Source of the DNA: Acanthaster planci
Taxonomy: Eukaryota; Echinodermata; Asteroidea; Valvatida; Acanthasteridae
Reading direction: 5' to 3'
Assembly: GCF_001949145.1 (NCBI RefSeq)
Contig: NW_019091460.1
Span: 98,780 to 162,779 of the forward strand
Length of the DNA: 64,000 bases
Shown here: in pieces, positions 1 through 14,598 of the stretch
How positions within the stretch are numbered: position 1 is the first letter of the stretch
Layout of the letters: every line of letters starts with the position of its first letter
Notes under the pieces: model-generated
What the model was told of the DNA's origin: nothing
Databases searched by the model: none
The model's input: only the letters and a program-made list of their open reading frames with translations
Made by a program: the position numbers and the translations under genes

Positions 1-151
1 CCCTAATGTACAATGTACACACCACAGCAGGTGGCTAAGGCCTACCGACACTCAGATACTCCCTGCAGGAAAAAGTACAGTGAGGGTTTAATGTTAATTG
101 TAACAAATTCTTGAAGCATTTTTTTTGCTCTTCCATGTTTTATCCTCACAG

Positions 152-3100
152 ACATGCTAAATTACTCCATCAATGTGTACGAAGATGGTAGCGTGTTAAG
201 CATTGTTACCAACGCCGGTTCCCATGGAACCCATGTTGCGTGTATAGCAGCTGCTTATTTTCCTGATGAACCTGACAAGAATGGAATTGCTCCAGGTGCT
301 CAGATATTGGTTATAAAGATCGGTGATTCCAGGCTCGGCTCCATGGAAACAGGAAGTTCATTAGTAAGAGCTGTAAGTAGTCAGTTTTCAGGTTGAATAC
401 AAATTTGATCTTCTTGTCTTAATGAATTTGAAACTAATCTGACAACAAACTTGTTAATGGATTTACCGTGTGTTTATGGACCTTGAACATGTTGAAGTGG
501 TGCTTTCATCCTGACAGATGATAGCTGTAATGGAACACAAGGCTGACCTGGTGAATTTTAGTTATGGAGAAGCAGCACATTGGCCTAACTCAGGGTGAGT
601 AGTAAATATAGAGATCAGATGCTAACTCACTGATCAGTTAGTGTGATTTGTGTGTTATTGAAATTGTTCAATGATTTAGGTTAACATTATAGCACACAGA
701 CTCACAATATTGAAATTAGTATAATTCATGCTTCGTTTATGTACGAATACCTTGTAAGTATTACAGTTTTGAAAATCTTACAGTGTGCCTAATTCATAAA
801 CACAGAGGTATAATCTGTGATCTTATTACAGACGTGTATGCAACATCATCACTGAAGCTGTTAATGACCATGGTGTTATCTTTGTTTCATCGGCTGGGAA
901 TAATGGTCCAGCATTGTCAACAGTTGGTTGTCCAGGTGGAACCACATCAAGTGTCATAGGTCAGTAGATTAGATTGTATTTTCCATCTTAAACTGAAACA
1001 AGGATTTTTGGAAAAATTTCATTGACAGAGCATTTTGCAATTCTGAAGAAACCTATGGAAAGATGGTGAATATTAAAATGTTGTTTGTGATAGGATGACA
1101 AGTGAAGTATACTAGAGAATCTGGGAATTTTACAGAATCAGGCATGGATTGGAACCCAACTTACATGGTCCAAAAGGGAGAACAAACATTACATCAATCT
1201 GAAACCTCAGTAGATAACATTTTCATTCGTAGTAACTGTATTTGGGTTACAGGTGTTGGTGCATATGTCTCACCAGAAATGATGGTTGCTGAATATTCAT
1301 TAAGAGAGCGTTTACCTGGCATGGCTTATACTTGGTCATCCAGAGGTCCAAGGTAAGATTGTTGTAAGCGTTGTCCTGAGGTAATAAAGCTCACCATGTA
1401 CTTTTGTTTCACTTCAAATTAACTCATCCCCTTCTTTGAATTTAAAACAATATTTTGCATATTTCTTCCTTCATTCAGTGTGGATGGTGACCTTGGAGTA
1501 AGTATTACAGCTCCAGGAGGTGCTATAACCTCCGTGCCAAACTGGACCTTAAGAGGGTCACAGCTTATGAATGGAACCTCAATGTCTTCCCCAAATGCCT
1601 GTGGAGGAATTGGTAAGTCAACTTAAACCTCAGTTCATTCAATCCAGAAGAGATTTCATGCAAATTGAGTGTTCTTGTTCTGTTTGTTGTTGTAATGCCT
1701 CAATATGTCATACATTTCTTAAGTGTATGTCCAAGGTTTAAAAAGTTTCTATCATCATTATCCCCGTGGCTTGAACTTTTTTGTCATTATCTTTGACAGC
1801 ATTGATCCTGTCAGGTCTGAAGGCAGAGAAGATTTCCTACACTCCTCACTGCATTCGCAGGGCCTTAGAGAACACTGCTCTCAGTGTTGAGAGGGTAGAG
1901 ATATTTGCACAGGGTTATGGTCTCATACAGGTATGTGTCATCTGCTAAGCATCCTCTAATGATAGGCTCTTCTGAGTCATCTTATGCAATATTTTTATCT
2001 TCAGAGAGGAAAGTCATAAATTGTTGACATTCAGGAAAATATGTGCAGACATTAATCTTTTACTATACATGTACATGACAATGCTCTTTTACCCAACACC
2101 ACCACACCAAACAATCAGGTATAGCAGGGACCCTGTTATGTCATTATAGCAGTGCTTTCTCTATTTGAAGACACTTGTACATTCCTAGCAAGTTGGAGTT
2201 TTAACGATTGAGCTGTTTTGGTATGTTGTCTTGTTACTCACAGGAGCTCAGAGGATTAAGTACAGGTTAAATGTCTTTTGGAATTGTTAATAGAGAAGGT
2301 GACTCATTGACCTTAAATAAAGAATGCATCAAATGATTATACCCTGTCAGATGCAGTAATCTTTCACCTTTGACTTTTGACGTATTGCAGGTTGAAAAGG
2401 CATTTGAGCATCTTGTAAGCTTCTCTGATTGTCCAACGTGCAATCTAAGGTTCTCCATTTCAACTGGTTCTAAAAGAGGAATCTATATCAGGGGAACAAA
2501 ACAATCAGAGAAACCTCGAGAATGCAACGTCACCATAGAGCCAAAATATGGAGATGATATCGGTGAGTAGCAATTACTCTGACCCACAGAGGTCTTAGTT
2601 TGTTTCATTACAGAAGTACGACCTAAACTGTTGATGCTGTCCAAAATTATTCAGGCCCATTGAAAAATATGGCAGTTTGCTCTTTTGTTAAAACATTTGA
2701 ACTGGACCGATGGTCAACCCAGGCATACAAAAACTCATATTTCCTTTGCAAAAGCTCATCTAGTCAAAGATTTAAGCTTTTGGTCATCAATTCTATGGTA
2801 TTGTGGTTGTAAATTCTATGTTACCTGAATTTGGAATGGATATGAATAATTTTGGGCTTAATTGTATGTTGAGCACCACTGACAGTTACACATCAATTTA
2901 CATTTATTTTTTGATTAACTGATTGATTAACTTGACAGGTGCTCAGGAGAAGATTTCATTCACCATGCAGACAACGCTAGTGTGTGAAGCATCTTGGGTA
3001 TCTAATCCATCCCATCTAGCGTTAATGAATGCTTCTCGTGCTGTATCTATACGAGTTGATCCGAGAGGGCTTAGTGAAGGGGTTCACTATACTGAGGTAT

Positions 3101-6100
3101 TTATCAGGCAATTACACCATTAAAGCAAAGTGATTCCATCAGTAACAACTTTGACTTACTGTCCTGTTGGTTAATGTATTGGCTTGCTGTGCAACTGATG
3201 TTAATGTTATGACCCTTTATGGCTCCTTTAATTAGCATTTTCAGGATAATATAGATTTCAAAATTAAAGCGCTCAAGGTATTTATGGTGAAATGATAAAT
3301 GAGTTCAAACAAGTATTTCAAACTTTAGTTAGAGTTTGTGTTTTTGAGTTACTGTAATTGTGAACATCGCCTGCAGTAAATCAGCGAGAAATTTTGAACG
3401 AAAATGCTGTTTCTTTGCAAACAGGTTCAGTGCTTCGACACAGCTAATCCACACAAAGGACCTTTATTCAGGATACCAATTACTGTAGTAAAGCCACTAC
3501 AAACAAGCAAACAGTATGAGCTGACTTGGAGTGAGATAGAGTTCAAGCCAGGTCAGATCAGAAGAAGCTTTATTCAGGTACCAGAAGGTGCTACGTGGGC
3601 AGGTATGATAGGATTAGACAACTTGCTTGAATCTACTGTGTAGCATTGAGGAATTTCGAATTGGACAAAAGTATTTCCTTAAAGTTTTTTGCTCAATAAT
3701 TTAAGGATTTTACACATTATGCAAACACATGAATGACCTGTTTGTTTCACACAGATCAGGTTTGCTTTATCTTTTAGGCAGGTTCTGGTGTCAGTGAACC
3801 AACGGTGGATTGCTGAGTGCAATCTGAATCTAGATCACTGACCCGAAAGCTGGTTTGCTTTATCTTTTAGGCAGGATCTGGTGTCAGTGAACCAACGATG
3901 GATTACTGACTGCAATCTACATGTAGATCTGTGTGAAAAAAACTGGCCCTACTTTCCAAATAAACCTTAATGACAACTACCGGTAGATGTTGCTCAGATT
4001 CAAATGGTACATGGAGTCAGTCAGCCATGCTGTTTAGTTTATTATGAGAAGGTGGTTCCTGATTTCAGGGGTTTCCTTTTCACATTAATTTCAACTTCAA
4101 CTGTTTCTAATGTACACAGATTAATAAATATTGTTTTCTTTTTTACATGAATTTCAGAGTTAACTGTGACATCTCTGGACCCAGAACAAAGTTCTAAAAT
4201 TGTACTTCACTGCATTCAACTAGAAGATCACATGGCTTATAGAAGCAACGAATTCTACAAATTCTTCCAGCTGCAGGAGTTAGGGCAGTCAACATATCCA
4301 TTCTCTGTCAGAGGTGGATTAATACTAGATCTGGTTGTTGCTAAGTGGTGGGCAAGCCTTGGCAACACTAAGATCACCTACAGTATATCCTTCCACAGTC
4401 TAGACATGAACCAAAAGATGATTCAGATGGTAAGAACCTGTTTTGGGGAACGGACAGATTCCAAGAATTACTTGAAGCTTCCCATGGTGGATGTTAAATG
4501 GGTGAAGGTTAACCACATGCTGCTGGGTGCTTTTAAAAATGCAGTGTACACAAACAGGCGATTTTCAAGATTTTCAGTTTTCAAAATTCCAAAGATATGT
4601 CATACAAAACTGCTGCAAACTGCTTTTTTCAAAATTTTTAAAATTTAATCATTCCATTTAATGGACGTTTGCACCCACACGAATGACTGTTTGGTGGCTA
4701 CTCTAAGCTGACAGGTATCCTTCATTGACTCCTGAATATTTTGGCCAGGCCTGCGTAAAGAGAGCCCAGAGTTGTGAGGTGTTGCGTAATTTCCTTTGTC
4801 CCCAGTGAATGCAAGTGGCATCTTTTCAAACAGGGCTGGATTAGCATGCAGCGGGGCTGTGTCACTCATCAATGGGGCTCTGGAGCACTTTTGTCTACAG
4901 TGCTAATCTGCGGGCGTGCTATGCCGAAAACAGTGGCATACTGTTTAAAAACGGTGATGGATTACCTTAAAAAAATGCAAGCCGAAAAATGATGGTAATT
5001 CCCAGCAGCAGCTCTTTTGTCCCATTTCGGGCACCCCGACTCTGAATATAAACCCATGTTGCTCGGAGTTCCCGGCAGCAAGAGGTTAAGAGGTCAAGAG
5101 ATACATACAACTGGCTCCTTTTAGAATCAATCCTTTACAAGAGAGATTTGTGTGGTGTAAATCTGCAAATTGTCCATACCGGCAGACAGTCAAAAATGGC
5201 CATTATTAATAAGCTTTTACGGAATAACTTATTAAGCCATTATCAGCCAATAAAGAGGTAATCTGCATGTAAAGGAAAATGTATACATGTGAAATTTTGG
5301 AATCATTCTTGCTTAAAATGGATTCCTATTACAGCATGCAGCTAATGGTGTCTATCGTTTTGACGTCCGATCTCATTTGAAAATTGAGGAAGTCTCACCA
5401 ACAATCACCATAAAAAACTGTGTACAACCGCTCAGGTAAGTAAGAATTTCTGTACTTAATTTTCTGTACTTAATTTTCTGTTAGATTGGGTGATGCTATT
5501 TTGTTCCAGTTGCATTTTTGGTGAAGAGGTGGTATACATTTCTTATATACAAAACGAACATACCGGTATGTTATCTGTCTATTTACAATTGTTTCACGTT
5601 TGCCTAGGCCCAATGATTGTAAGATAAATCCTCTAGGAGCAAGGGATGTTCTTCCTAATGGCAGACAGATATATGAGATAGTCCTAACCTACAACTTCCA
5701 CCAGGTAGGAATACTTTCATTTTTGCTACCAGAAGTACCAGTACGATTATTTCATGCAACATTTACATATTAGAAAGATATTGGTGATAATAAGGTTTTG
5801 ATTCCTGACTTGCTGTTTGTGTGGAGTTTGAATCCACACAGTAGCTATCTCATATACATGTAGCTTTAGGCAGCCCAGTTGACCATCTCATTTTCACAGG
5901 GAGGTAACCTGCAGTGGGCTGCTTGATTATATTGGCCAGGGACTAACTCCATTAACCCAAGCATATCATTTGGCTTACAGGACTTGGTACTACAAATTAC
6001 TATGTAGTACTAGTCTGAGCCTGAAGAACGTAGCCCTACAAATTACTACTTCTGGCTAGAGCACTTCCATTGTTACTTGTACAGAGAACAATGAAGTCGT

Positions 6101-9100
6101 GCATTCATAGTGCCAGGGCACTGTATGGTACCTTGTCTTATCTACTGTATTTTATGGCTTCAGAGATCTACAAGGTCATGTCTTCTTACAAGTGACAACA
6201 CTGTATGCTACATTTTACCACTAAGAAGTGATTTTTTAGTATTATGTAGGGTTAGGGTTAAGTGACAATTTTCCCCCCCCTCCACAAGAGCGTTTATCGC
6301 TCAGATTTTTTCTGTAAGATTACAATAATTTAATCATGGATGGTTTTTTGTGTTTGTTGTATTTTGTTAATTCAGAGCAAGACTTCCGAGATTACTCCCA
6401 ACTGTCCATTACTGAGCGACCTTCTATATGAGTCGGAGTATGAGAGCCAATTGTGGTTGTTGTTTGATAACAACAAGCAGTATATGGGAGCAGGAGATGC
6501 TTATCCTAATCAGGTATAAAAGATAACTAAGTTAATAACCATAGTTTAGTCTGCTTGGTCACCATGGTTATCAGAAAACTGGTTAATTGCTTAGTGATGA
6601 TCTACATTCACCAATCCTATTGAACTCATTCGAGGCCAAATCTCAACTTGTACACACTATCAAACATTAAAAGATGATAAACACGTATTAATTCTTAGAA
6701 AAAAACAAATCCCAATCTCATTTGTTTTACTGGCATCGCTGTATGTGTATTTCCACTATAAAAATTTACAGATTGTTTAAACGCAGCCTTAAGTTTGTTT
6801 ATGTTGTGTGTGTCACATTTTTCACTTATAGTACACAATCAAACTAGACAAAGGAGACTACACCATTCGGCTTCAAGTACGTCATGAGCACAAAGATCTC
6901 CTGGAGAAACTTAAAGACATGGTTATGTTAATAGATCAGAAACTCTCCTCAAGTCTTAATGTGGACTGCTATCAGACCATGTCTAATGCACTCAATGGCA
7001 AGAGTAAATTCAACACGGTAACAGTACAATCTGGAGATTCTGTGGCTGTGTTTGTCCCACCGGTATCTGACGACAAACTACCAAAAGGAGCCTCACTGGG
7101 TCAAATGTTGACGGGAACTATCACTCTAGCCAAGCATGAACCGGGCAAAACGGTAAGATGGTTGGACTTCATTTGTTTCAGCGATCTCTCATTAGAAAGT
7201 CATTGAAGAAATAATGTATCAACATTATTTGATGTGCTGTTGCTGTGTAGCAGTTGTCTGGTTTTTGTTACCGTTGTATAATGTGTTGTTTTGTACTGGA
7301 TTTGTTTGTGCCAATGTTTGACTTCATGAGGAGCACTTTTTGGTTCATGCTATCTGCCATCATGAAAACTAATGATGTAAATGATGGAAACGAAGGGGGT
7401 GTTTTTTTCGTCAACTATGGTGTGACACATTTCCCATGGCATGAATTGTCTGTGATTGTAAACTTTGGGTGGATGTTTCTTGGTAATGGCCTTCAAATCC
7501 ATAATGCTTTGATCCTAATCATTCTTAATAAATTGAAATGTCTACTGACCTAACCTTTGATTTAATAGTTACATGTACATGTAATTATGTAATCTATAAC
7601 TGGCAATAATATTTCCAAATTAAACGCATTCAATTAACTGGCCGTTTCCTGCCACTGCAATTGGTCTTGAGTCGTGACCCTTGACTCCCGTATGACCTTT
7701 GTGCTGTAGGGTCGGAGAAAGAAGGGTCATATGGCAGGCTGTGTGAGTGATGGAAAGAGAAATCTTGGTCCCAGGCCTGTAAGTTAAGCACTCACATTGC
7801 TGTTTGCCAATTAACATTCATTAGAAGATCTGAGCTTCAAGAACAAGAAAATAAAATACCCCAAATGCCTGGCTGGTTTGAGTTGATTGTTGCAAGTTAT
7901 GTTTTGCAGCCCAAATGAAATCATTTACATACTAACCTAGTTAGCCTTGGTGCATGGCTGTGGTTTGTTGTTGGCTTTACTTTCGTGCAGGTTTCGGTGT
8001 TGCATCTGCTTCATGTTCAGGAGTGTGGCATCAATTTTTTTCTAGATTCAAAATTTCTTAAAAGTAAAAATTCCCAATGTTGCATGAATTTTATCAACAA
8101 AACAGCACACAGTTTGTTTTATTTCCTCTGTCTCATCTGAAATCGATCTCCTTTTGCTTTGTTGATGTTTAAAACCCTCTTCATTTAGACACCTTTTTCG
8201 TAACAGCTCATTCACAAGTTCAGTTGCTTTTTGTAATTTGCGTGACCATTTACATATTTGTTCAAGCAGTTAGTTTTGAGATGATGATTATTCAGTCAAA
8301 TTTCTTTCCTGCATTTATCAAAACTTTCATCAACTTTTGACGACAAATGTGTGGAGGTTTGGTAGAGGACAAGATGATGTATGACATTTCTGTAGTAGCA
8401 CAATGCACATACAAAAATAATCTGATTTTGTAAAGCTATGTTTCAAAAAAGATGATCTCTTACTTTTATAGGATTCCTGGGACAATGACTGAGCTCTTTG
8501 TGATTTCAATACACTGTATATGAAAATACATTTTGTGTCTTTAGAATTTCAACTTCTCTTTGTGTCATTAGCTAGTCAAAAGGTTTGTGTGTTTTGCTTC
8601 AGCATCCAACTGGTTTCTGAAGAAAGATGTTGTGTTGTCACCATTTATACACATTAAGCAGAAGCATCTCCTCATTAGTTGAAAAGAACCATGTTGATGG
8701 GGAGTGTCCATTTTGTTAGTAGCGATGCAACCACAACACATGCATTTCGTAGTTGTTCTTGAACTAACATTGCATGGTTCTAAAAATCACTCATTTTTTG
8801 CTTTCCTTTTTTCATTGTGCCTCCAGGACAGCTATCCTTTCATCTATGTCCTCACACAGACACCTCACAAGCCTCATGTCACTAAAACAGAAAAAGCCAA
8901 AGAAAAAACCAAAGAAGAGGAATTTCAGGAGGCACTGCGAGACTTCAAGATCTCATGGATCACAAAGTAAGAACTGGTTTTTCTAATACTCTATTGGTAG
9001 ATGATGTAAGCAACAATACTTGGACAGAGACATTTTATCTATTAAAAGCTTTACTAAAAGGTATCCCAAACTCCCAAAAAAATCCAACTTCCTGCAGTAA

Positions 9101-11438
9101 GCCCATTAAGTTTCTGTAATCCTAAAGCGCTACAATATTTGTTGGATTGTGTGATATTTAAAGTACAAGTATATACACATGTAGTTGGGTTTTAGAAGCA
9201 GGTACGTGCCGGTACATGTCTTAGCCAGTCAAGACATGAAAATGGAGTGTTGAGACTGATTCACAGAATTCCCCAATTATAGATTATATACAGTATATAC
9301 TGGTAATGTCATGCTTTTAATAGTGACCATATTGAGTTGAATTGAGTTGAATGGCCATTCAACTCATTTCGGTACAAAACAGTAAGCTAACTAATCAAGG
9401 AAAACAGGCTTCACACGTTATGATACCATTTTCACAATTATAAAGTCTTTTACATTTTACCATTTTGAATGTGTAAAAGGTTGGAAAGTGACACTTTGTA
9501 CCAAGAACTGCTAGCGAGTTACCCCAATCATCTCCCGTTACATGTCACGCAAGTAACAGCCAAGGATTCCCACAAGGTAGGAACCGCATGCACCTCGTAG
9601 TGTCGAGATAAACAACTAAAAACTGAGAGGGTCACTTAGTGTCAGAGTAGCTGACAGAAACCATTGCATGAAATGCTGCAGTAACTGTGTAAATGTTTGA
9701 TATGGAGTTTGAAAGATTCCTTTTTACCTTTTTTTCAGGATCGGAATAAGATGTTGCCTGAGATAGTACAACTTGCTGATAAGGTGGTCTCCCTCATTGA
9801 CCAGTCGGCATTAGCAAGTTACTTTGCAATGAAGACTGATACAAGACCAGATGCTCAGTCATTCAAGGTGTAAGTTCCAAGTACATGTAAAAATTTTTGC
9901 CCAAGTAACTGAAGCACCCTTAAAACTATTAAATAGCAAAGAACATAGCTTCCAAGTTCCAAGATTTGTAAATAATGCACACGGTGTTATGGGACCTACA
10001 GTATTCATTGTTGGAGCTTGTGAGACAACATACTCAGAATGTGTATCAATTCACATGTATCACAACCCCCACCGTTAACATAAGCTTATATGCTCTGTCG
10101 GGAGACTGAATCATCAACAGTAGCACCAACAGTTTGAAAAATTTGTTCTTTTGCAGTGAGAATGAAAAACTGAAGGCATATTTGATTAACTGCCTGGTCA
10201 TCAAAGGTTGTGCTCTGGCTGATAGAATACTTGCCATCAGAGCAGAAGGTGAAACCACATCAGAAGAAGAAACAAAACTCCTAGAGCAAATGAATCAAAC
10301 CTTCAATGATGTACAAAAGTGGGCAGAGTCAGAAGAGAAGAAGGTAGGCACACGGAAGAAGGTACTGTGATTATGGCTAAATTCCAAGCATCACATCCCC
10401 TCCTTCATACAACTCTTCCCTACCTGAAATGTGATTTATAATTACTGTGTTACAAGAACACATAACTAGTGCAGGTGTTAAAATCTTTAGTTCTCAACCA
10501 TCATATTTGCTTCACCAACTCTTTTACCCCAGGTGCTTCCATTTACAGTGAAGTTTGCTCAAGTACGCAACTACTACGGGCGTCAGCTGAAAGGATTAAT
10601 AAAGCTAAATGATGATTCCAGGCCAAGCAAGGAATCAGACAGGAAAGCTATAGAGGTGATTGTTAACTGTTATTCAGACATATTATAATTAAATTAATTT
10701 TGGATTTGCCCTGCCCGACGTGTATTTAAATACTATAAACTCAGTGTGTACCCCCGAAGGCTTGTGAAAAAAAACATAATTACTGAAGCACATTTGTATC
10801 TACTTGGAGTTAAATGTACTTAGGCCTTTTGTCACAAGCGTCAAGTCTAATTAGTGAAGTGAATAAAGTATTAAAGCATCAGCACTATTATGATCAATGC
10901 ACATGATAATAATGACTGTAAAATCACAGCTCAGAGAAGTGATTTTTAATTTTGTTATTCAGTTCACTCTCATTCTTTTACACTGTATACCATTAGTAAC
11001 AGATTTGACATGCACTCACCTGGTTGTTGTAACAAGGTAAAACTGAATTCTTCAAGATTTCTTGCACAGCCCATTCCAGCATTTGTTTATTCATCTGTGT
11101 TCAGTAAAAGCAAAAGGGTTGCACTGCAGTTTTACAAACCAGAACTACTGGTACATGTATCAGATGGAGATACTGAGCGATCAGTTATGTAATGTCAGAA
11201 TGTTTGTTCAAGAGAGATATGTGCTTGTGGAAGCTGCTGGTAAACATGTATGGAAAGCTATGTTTATAGCACATGCTTTTTTCATTGCAAATTTGTTTCT
11301 CAGTGTGTTTGCCTATTTCATGTTTGCCTGTCTTATTTTTCATTGCAGGTTTACAAGAAGCTAGGCTGGGATCACTTGGTGCGTCATACAGAAAACAGCA
11401 TACCTGTCAAGTACCCTCCTCACTATATCCCATTCTAG
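152..11438 (+). CDS. TPP2: Tripeptidyl peptidase II, 5'-truncated by window (20 exons)
   Basis: Giant cytosolic subtilisin-like serine exopeptidase that removes tripeptides from peptides released by the proteasome. Exons: 152-372, 518-594, 832-959, 1253-1352, 1479-1612, 1800-1930, 2391-2562, 2939-3096, 3425-3602, 4158-4429, 5335-5435, 5608-5704, 6376-6513, 6832-7152, 8827-8966, 9480-9576, 9739-9869, 10157-10343, 10533-10655, 11349-11438. These give 997 residues plus stop, all in phase. The human protein is about 1249 aa, so roughly 245 N-terminal residues, including the catalytic Asp, lie upstream of the window. Visible active-site parts are the His motif SHGTHVA (exon 1), the oxyanion Asn in SSAGNNGP (exon 3) and the nucleophile Ser in NGTSMSSP (exon 5). 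The family-specific C-terminal region follows ([19 protein letters not shown]) and ends YPPHYIPF. The exon 17 donor is GTAAGT at 9870, set by phase. The largest intron (7153-8826) shows nothing recognisable. Function comes from family knowledge. Confidence 0.97.
3759..3930. repeat. Tandem duplication, 93-bp period, in a TPP2 intron
   Basis: Two diverged copies of about 78 bp start at 3759 and 3852, each opening GGTTTGCTTTATCTTTTAGG and continuing through a shared CTGGTGTCAGTGAACCAACG segment. Each copy holds a pyrimidine-rich tract followed by TTTTAG, which looks like a 3' splice site. The true acceptor of the next exon is at 4157, so these are probably decoys. Confidence 0.85.
9331..9366. 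repeat. ATTGAGTTGA direct repeat with 24-bp perfect palindrome in a TPP2 intron
   Basis: Two ATTGAGTTGA units (9331-9350) run into a perfect palindrome at 9343-9366, whose left half is TGAGTTGAATGG. Short repeats of this kind resemble the 3' microsatellite tails of some LINEs, but no coding remnant lies beside it, so the origin is open. Confidence 0.6.
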
Positions 11439-13406
11439 GTTTGAATTATACGTTGTTATGCAGACACCTGTCTGTCCATCTAGTATCCTCCCCACTGTGA
11501 GCCATTATAAACTTGGTAAATGCATTGAAAAGAGTCAGTGATGCCTCCCACATGCACAGACAAGAAGTCTAACTTCTGGTTTTCTCAAGCAACAGCAAAT
11601 TGTACTGTCGTTGTCCCATGATTTTGTAGTTTCATACTCTGCTCCTACTTTCCAGCATAATGAGTGCTGAGCGCCAACCCCTGACACTGTGTACTTATTC
11701 TTCCAAGTTGCATGCAGAAAAGAAGCTGTTTTTCCAAGAGATACATTCAAGACGTCAAACTCTAGCGCTGCACATACTCTCAGGAGCAGTTCGTTTTCAG
11801 AAAGAAAAATCAAGATGGCCCTTTTGTATTTGGTAGATTTGTAAGATTCTTCTAGATTCCTTTCTTGTATTTTCCTTTGTAAGTGTAAGTGTAATTTTTT
11901 CCCCCAACTTCCTGCTTGTAGTCTGTTCAAGGGGTCTGCTTGATATGCAAGCAAGCTTACTATGCAGTTTGTATCAATTTAAATCAAAGGTCATGGTGTA
12001 TGAATAATACATTTTTTCTGTTGAATGAGTCAGATCAGTGTCATTTCTAAGCAACTTATTCTTCAACAAAAACTCTGTCTAATCCTTACATCCTGAGAAG
12101 TCTGTATTATTGACTCCTTTTAAACAATGTGTAAGATGATACCAGTGAATGATAACCATTACACTCAAAAAAGGGGGACAAATTCTGAGGGGATGTCTAA
12201 ACTCTGCAAAGACACCACTCTGAGAGATAAAGCTCCTACTACACGTGCATGTATTACATACAACATCGGAGAATTTGAGTGATCTCTTTTGATCATAACA
12301 GTACACAGTATACGTTTTATACTGTATTTTATGAAATAGATTATGTGATTGTGATCATTAATGATGTTAATACAATGTCTGAAGTGCTAAATTTGTGAAT
12401 TTTGACTTAGTGGAGTCCATGTGTCTTAGTGTTTGCATTGTTTAATATCAAGTTGACTTGCAGGCAATTGATGCAAAAACTCATAGTTTTACAAACTCAA
12501 TGCATATTTCAGCACGTGTGTACATGCACAAAACACAGACTCTGTAATAGTGCCTTTACGCTACGTAAGTACCTCAAATCTCATCCTTGTCAGCAAAGCC
12601 ACAAAGCTAGTTTTCAGACCATCTGTATTAAGTGAGCAAGAATTCTCATTTTAAAAAGAGGATCATATTGTTTTAATTTTTAGCAGTATTTTTAGTCATT
12701 GTAATTCTGTTGGTTGGTACCATTGAAGTCCAATGCTGATTTGATGTATTTTAACTTTGAACCTTACAAAGTATTGGAATGTTGATTTTCAGGTGTTTAC
12801 TCAAAAATAATTTTACTGTTGAAAATCTTGGAAGGTAAACAACAAAAGAGTGAGTTACACAACAAAATTGCTCGGAGATGTTAAAAGATATCAGCAAAAA
12901 ATCAAACAAAAATACGTCTTGCGTTGTGGCTGTCAAGCCATTTTTACTTAGCAGAATATTTCTATATTCAGTGGCTCAATGGAATGAGTGCCAGGACACT
13001 TCCTTGTGATTCATTTCAGAAATTCACAGTCCAGTTGGAAAAGTGACTAGTTAAGGAGAATGTTGCATCTAAAAGAAGAAAACTTTTTCTACCTCAAATG
13101 TCATCTAAGTGCATTTTAGTAAGTGTACACGTAAGGCTCCTAAATCAATGTATTTTAACAGCTTTAAAAGGACAGTGTAACTTTCAGAAAAAGAGCTTAA
13201 GAATGATGAAATATTCTGTGAAAAGTTGTGGAAAGCAAAGTTGGAACCATTCAGGGATCATTACTATATTCAGAAGAAAATAATGATCACAAAAATGGTC
13301 AAGTTTTGTAGAGCAGCATTGGTGTCATACATGTAGTTAAAAAATCTGGTCAGAGCATATTCAGGTAACAGTTGTAACTTTTATAATGAATTTGTAGTGT
13401 GGATGT

Positions 13407-13412
13407 AATAAA
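13407..13412 (+). promoter_or_regulatory. Candidate poly(A) signal AATAAA for TPP2
   Basis: This is the first AATAAA I noticed after the TPP2 stop codon, about 2 kb downstream and about 1.2 kb before the next candidate start. It is only a candidate; no transcript evidence is available. Confidence 0.35.
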
Positions 13413-14147
13413 AATTGCTTTAGACTATTGGAGATGCATTGCTAGTTTGGGTTGTTTATTTTTTAGTGTGTAACGTATCCATGGTAACAATTAAAACAGA
13501 TTTTAAAGCAGTTTCTGTATCCTGTATTGTCTCTGCAATGTCTGAACTTCGAAGTGCGCACAATAATTAACATATCAAAACCTTATAAAATAACCTACCT
13601 GTGCCAAAAGGTTTTATCCAGCTATTTTATTTCAAAGTCCACATTGAATCAACCTGTAATTGAATGAATTCGGTTTCCTCTACCTGAAGATGTTATTTTT
13701 TAGGGTTTGCTACTTATTTAATGGTCACTCTGCACTGATTTTTTTAGTTTTCAACAAGCACCCTCAGATTTAGCTTCACAATTTTTTATCACGAGTTGAG
13801 AAGGTTAAAAACATTGGAGTGGAATATACCTTGTCCTGCAAAAGGCATGGAGAAAGCAGGTGGCAAACAGTGGAGGTCAACATTCCATAGCTTGATGATA
13901 AATGAAAACTCCGTTGTGGCTTCTGGCAGATTTGATGGGAAATTATGGATTTTGTACAAGTAAGCATGTCGCGCTCATAGCTAGCTGCCTGCGTTGCAAA
14001 ATTCCAAACAGCGTTACAGCATGGTTACAGGAAAGTATTTAAATACCATGAGCAACTGAACTTGGTGACCCTGATTTACATATGTAAACACATGCTCAGA
14101 ACAAAGAAAAAGCGACGTAAATGGAACTGCGCAGGCCCTTAGCAGGG

Positions 14148-14170
14148 CACGTGATAGCAATGTAGCCAAT
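14148..14170 (+). promoter_or_regulatory. E-box and CCAAT box upstream of TFDP exon 1
   Basis: CACGTG at 14148-14153 and CCAAT at 14166-14170 lie about 430 bp before the proposed TFDP start, inside a CpG-richer stretch. They fit a housekeeping promoter but are short motifs that occur by chance. Confidence 0.3.
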
Positions 14171-14598
14171 CAATGTGCTTGGCTAATGGCCACCGCCAAG
14201 CTTAGTTTCTGATGCGAGCCATTGACCAGTCTAAATTCATCAGAAAGCCTAGCGTTTTGGGCAGATATTTGTTGTTCTGTCTGAGATCGGGATGTTTTGT
14301 TTGACTCTATTTGAAGATCAAATATCAAAGAATAACATATGTGACGTTACAATCATGTAGCTTTATGAATCGACGTAATCTTGCTGTGCAAAGTCATCAA
14401 TCTGCAGTTGGCACACCAGAACGTGATTCAGTGCGTTAAGACTTACGTTACGTGCATGCATCTACAGCGAAGGTTTCAGATCGGCATCGACATGTTACGG
14501 CCAGCTGCTTGAAAGATCGATCTATTTTTTGAAACCCAAATTCAGCCGATCTGTCCATTTTATGTTATACTTGAACCTTCTGAGTTCTTTCTAGCGGT

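Larger units (their letters stand above)
11439..14598. other. TPP2 3' UTR and spacer to the TFDP gene
   Basis: No second gene is apparent. The first ~2 kb is probably TPP2 3' untranslated sequence, ending near the AATAAA at 13407. From about 14,100 the base composition becomes richer in CpG, consistent with the promoter and first exon of the next gene. Open frames here are short and resemble no family I know. Confidence 0.5.

Noticed and set aside
1102-1252. Coding start of a separate protein upstream of exon 1253-1352
   Set aside because: An acceptor AG lies at 1251-1252 and the TPP2 phase joins there; the open stretch before it is intron.
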